From NCBI RefSeq assembly GCF_035207705.1, contig NZ_CP128187.1:992001-1056000 (forward strand): DNA of 64,000 nucleotides. Direction: 5' to 3'. The position numbers were made by a program, and so were the translations under genes. The stretch's first letter is position 1. The number at the start of each line of letters is the position of its first letter. Positions 62,013-64,000 of the stretch are shown here, piece after piece. The stretch is from Maribacter sp. BPC-D8 (GTDB lineage: Bacteria; Bacteroidota; Bacteroidia; Flavobacteriales; Flavobacteriaceae). Under the pieces are notes generated by a model that saw only the letters and a list, made by a program, of their open reading frames with translations, was not told the origin of the DNA and did not search any database.

Positions 62013-63188
62013 ATGGATACATTGTTGCCAATATTAAAAACTTCAGATTACCGTAAAGACGAAAAACTACAGTTCAAAGAGTTCTTATTCAATGATGCTA
62101 TAGCACCAGTAGTCGCTTATGGTAAAGATAGCGGTAATGCTATGGTTTATGAAGGTGCAGCCGATGAATCAGATCTGTACGCTAGGTTTCCAGATATTAA
62201 AAAAGAAGCCCTTGCGAACCTTAAGGCGATTGATGTACCGTATCAAATTACCGAGGCAGAAGGTACGAATGTGCTGTTTGCCGAAGGTCATGAATATGCC
62301 AGTGAAAAGATTTTAGATAAAGCTTATATGATTAAAATTGCGGCTGATTTGAAATGCGATACCCTTATGGTCGGTATTCCTTTTAAAGGTGTATTGATGG
62401 CGATCGATTCTAATTCAGACATGCGTTTAAAGCTACCTGTTATTGTAAAGCAGTATTTTGAAAATCCGCAGCAAGATCCTATTTCAGATAAGGTATTTTT
62501 GGTTCAAAATGGGGAAGTGGTTGCTATGGGAGGCGAGAAATTACCAGAAAATGAATCTGACGATAATTTTGTCATTTCTGAGAATAAGGCGCAAAACTAT
62601 GGTATTGAACTAAAAAGTAAAAATGTAGAAGAACTGGTAGCAGATGTAAATACGTCGTTTAAGCAGGTAATGCTCATGATTTTACAACGTAAATCGTTTG
62701 GTGGTGAAATCACTTTTAAATTGAGTAGTGCTATTCCTTTAGATCAAGCGCTAATAAATAAATGTAATTCTATTATTGAGCAGATCGAGAAGAACGAAAT
62801 GCTACAAACCATTTCTCAGGCATTGGCATCGAGTAAAGTACAATTTAAGTTTCTGCATGATGGCAATCTAATAGCGCCAACGACAGCATCTAAAATAGCG
62901 CAATCGGAGTCTATACAGGAATCTAAACCAGCAGCACCTAAATTAGAGCAGGAAACTAAAAAAGTCATTGCAGATACGAGTGAGAAAATAAAAACGGTTG
63001 CTGATAAGAAACAGAAACTGGGAATTACTAAGAAGTCTAAACCATGGTGGAAATTTTGGGCAAGCGAAGAACAAGACTCTCCAGAAATGATTAAAGCTGC
63101 AGAAGAAAAAGCAAAACTAGACGAGCTAAAATCTAGTACACAGAAAGATTTTGATAAATCGGACCATAATAAGTTTATGCCGAAATAA
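62013..63188 (+). CDS. Hypothetical cytoplasmic protein
   Basis: 391 residues without a signal peptide. The first ~260 residues look like a folded alpha/beta region (DTLMVGIPFKGVLMAIDSN, KVFLVQNGEVVAMGGEKL); then a Lys/Ala/Ser-rich linker and an odd end with KPWWKFWASEEQDS. I do not recognise the family. Confidence 0.6.
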   Translation: MDTLLPILKTSDYRKDEKLQFKEFLFNDAIAPVVAYGKDSGNAMVYEGAADESDLYARFPDIKKEALANLKAIDVPYQITEAEGTNVLFAEGHEYASEKILDKAYMIKIAADLKCDTLMVGIPFKGVLMAIDSNSDMRLKLPVIVKQYFENPQQDPISDKVFLVQNGEVVAMGGEKLPENESDDNFVISENKAQNYGIELKSKNVEELVADVNTSFKQVMLMILQRKSFGGEITFKLSSAIPLDQALINKCNSIIEQIEKNEMLQTISQALASSKVQFKFLHDGNLIAPTTASKIAQSESIQESKPAAPKLEQETKKVIADTSEKIKTVADKKQKLGITKKSKPWWKFWASEEQDSPEMIKAAEEKAKLDELKSSTQKDFDKSDHNKFMPK

Positions 63189-63217
63189 CGCGAGTTTTAT
63201 AAATGATCTTAATGAAT

Positions 63218-63378
63218 GAAAGTCTATTTTACATACACGAGCTTTTAGATTATCCTGTGGATGATTTAAAAAGTCGGCGAGGCGATTCATGTGGACTTAT
63301 ATGTTAGAATATCTAAGGTTTCTAATGGGGATGAAATGTGTCCGTGATAGTGGGTTGTCAGAAAGTCTATTTTACATA
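63218..63378 (+). repeat. 18-bp direct repeat pair
   Basis: GAAAGTCTATTTTACATA occurs at 63218-63235 and at 63361-63378. The second copy runs into the dif-like site at 63370. Confidence 0.6.
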
Positions 63379-63397
63379 ATATAAATTATAGTACAAT
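63370..63397 (-). other. dif-like XerC/XerD site A
   Basis: On the reverse strand: XerC-like arm TTGTACTATAA, 6-bp centre TTTATA, XerD-like arm TTATGTAAAAT. The XerD arm matches 10 of 11 bases of the classical dif arm in both E. coli (TTATGTTAAAT) and B. subtilis (TTATGTAAACT). The arm length and centre are those of dif. Confidence 0.5.
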
Positions 63398-63433
63398 TTT
63401 AACACATTCTAGATTATAGGGGAATTCACGTTT

Positions 63434-63462
63434 GTAAGCTATAATTCTATATTATGTAAAAT
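63434..63462 (+). other. dif-like site B, inverted to A
   Basis: Arm GTAAGCTATAA, 7-bp centre TTCTATA, XerD-like arm TTATGTAAAAT identical to site A. With site A it makes a near-perfect 24-25 bp inverted repeat (63368-63391 and 63439-63463) around 47 bp. Confidence 0.4.
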
Positions 63463-63545
63463 ATCCCTCAAGTGTATATATTTGATTAAACCGTAGAACA
63501 GGGTCATCAATCTTTTTAAGCGGTGCCTGCGGCGCATGTTTTCAT

Positions 63546-63574
63546 TTGTACCATAATTAGTCGTTATGTAAAAT
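63546..63574 (+). other. dif-like site C
   Basis: XerC-like arm TTGTACCATAA (10 of 11 identical to site A), 7-bp centre TTAGTCG, XerD-like arm TTATGTAAAAT. Same orientation as B. Confidence 0.4.
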
Positions 63575-63616
63575 TGCCGCTAGCCAATCGCTCGATTGCT
63601 TTTTTAAAATAAACGC

Positions 63617-63670
63617 TAAATGGCGTTCATTTTAAAACACAATTTGCCATCGCTTGGCCAACGCCATTTA
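63617..63670. repeat. 11-bp inverted repeat
   Basis: TAAATGGCGTT at 63617-63627 is the exact reverse complement of AACGCCATTTA at 63660-63670, 32 bp apart. There is no coding between. Confidence 0.5.
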
Positions 63671-63674
63671 AAAG

Positions 63675-64000
63675 CTAACCTTTTAGATTCTTTCAAAATT
63701 CTCGTATTCGAGGAAATGTGTGCAAGATTATTTTCTACAACATTCTCGACAGCTTGTCGCAACAGCACACGGCAGAAATTTGGAAGATTAATAATCTTTT
63801 GAATTTTGAGCGAGATGTAGCGTTGGACTTTACTGTTACAATAGCCATGTGCACTTGCTAACCATTTAGTAATGATTCATCCTTTTTAAATAATTCTTAT
63901 CTTTTTTTCTTGAAACAAAAGAAACAAAAATTCAAGGCTTCAGAATGCTTTGGAAACAAATCACGGTTCATTCACTATATTTTAGAATACATTGTTACTT
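63675..64000. other. Gene-free tail of the window
   Basis: No supported ORF. A CTTGAA / TTCAAG pair brackets an A-rich stretch (ACAAAAGAAACAAAAA) at about 63909-63936. It resembles dispersed intergenic sequence; nothing more is seen. Confidence 0.3.

Noticed and set aside
63620..63802. 60-residue forward ORF near the end of the window
   Set aside because: It overlaps an inverted repeat, has no family resemblance and lies in DNA rich in recombination-like sites.
1..64000. tRNA, rRNA or CRISPR array
   Set aside because: No cloverleaf with a TTCGA-type arm, no rRNA-like GC-rich block and no regularly spaced repeats were seen.

Overview
The window reads as chromosomal DNA of a marine-type member of the Flavobacteriaceae (Bacteroidota), perhaps near Maribacter/Zobellia; the genus is a guess. 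Supporting signs are the low GC, many short lipoproteins with a Cys after a hydrophobic leader, flavobacterial families (LVIVD-repeat lipoprotein, DUF4251, DUF1835, TlpA-DUF4369 lipoproteins, fused alpha/beta E1 dehydrogenase), and repeated matches to the Bacteroidota promoter (TTG about 20 nt before TAnnTTTG). There is no rRNA, tRNA, CRISPR array or intact insertion sequence. Most genes are housekeeping, in short operons on both strands, often separated by clear intrinsic terminators.

Layout. 0-7.6 kb: RluA pseudouridine synthase (cut by the window edge), lspA, panB, a ThuA-domain lipoprotein, an S33 peptidase, kdgK and two related membrane proteins. 7.6-10 kb: a gene graveyard with a broken FmdE-family gene, then an SDR enzyme and a TetR regulator that share a palindromic operator. 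10.1-13.3 kb: a radical SAM / TIGR03915 DNA-metabolism pair divergent from a LexA-like S24 regulator, with an operator array between them. 13.3-22.6 kb: a GluR0-like ligand-gated K+ channel, gamma-glutamyltransferase, AcpH, GlmM, an LpxL-type acyltransferase and a rhomboid protease. 22.7-31.3 kb: LVIVD lipoprotein, TlpA lipoprotein, outer-membrane protein, a 972-residue FAD/Fe-S dehydrogenase, LpxH-like phosphoesterase and chorismate synthase. 31.4-47.6 kb: transport, MutS2, uracil-DNA glycosylase, polyphosphate kinase, nucleoside phosphorylase, SUI1, a fused E1 dehydrogenase and an OmpA lipoprotein.

47.7-53.4 kb is a seven-gene co-directional cluster: FAD oxidoreductase, methyltransferase, type III polyketide synthase, FabI-like SDR, FabZ-like dehydratase, beta-ketoacyl-ACP synthase and ACP. 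The inferred role is a dedicated acyl-ACP supply feeding a type III PKS, followed by methylation and oxidation to a phenolic or quinone lipid. 53.4-63.2 kb holds TerC, a hibernation factor, two pairs of small orphan paralogues, FKBP isomerases, a TlpA/BNR pair and a cold-shock protein. 63.2-64.0 kb has no gene and contains several dif-like (XerC/XerD) sites and other inverted repeats.

The items most worth a second look are the type III PKS operon, the dif-like site cluster, a 12-bp palindrome found four times between 34 and 49 kb in all three codon phases, and the S24-regulated radical SAM module. All assignments come from reading motifs and context; no database search was run.
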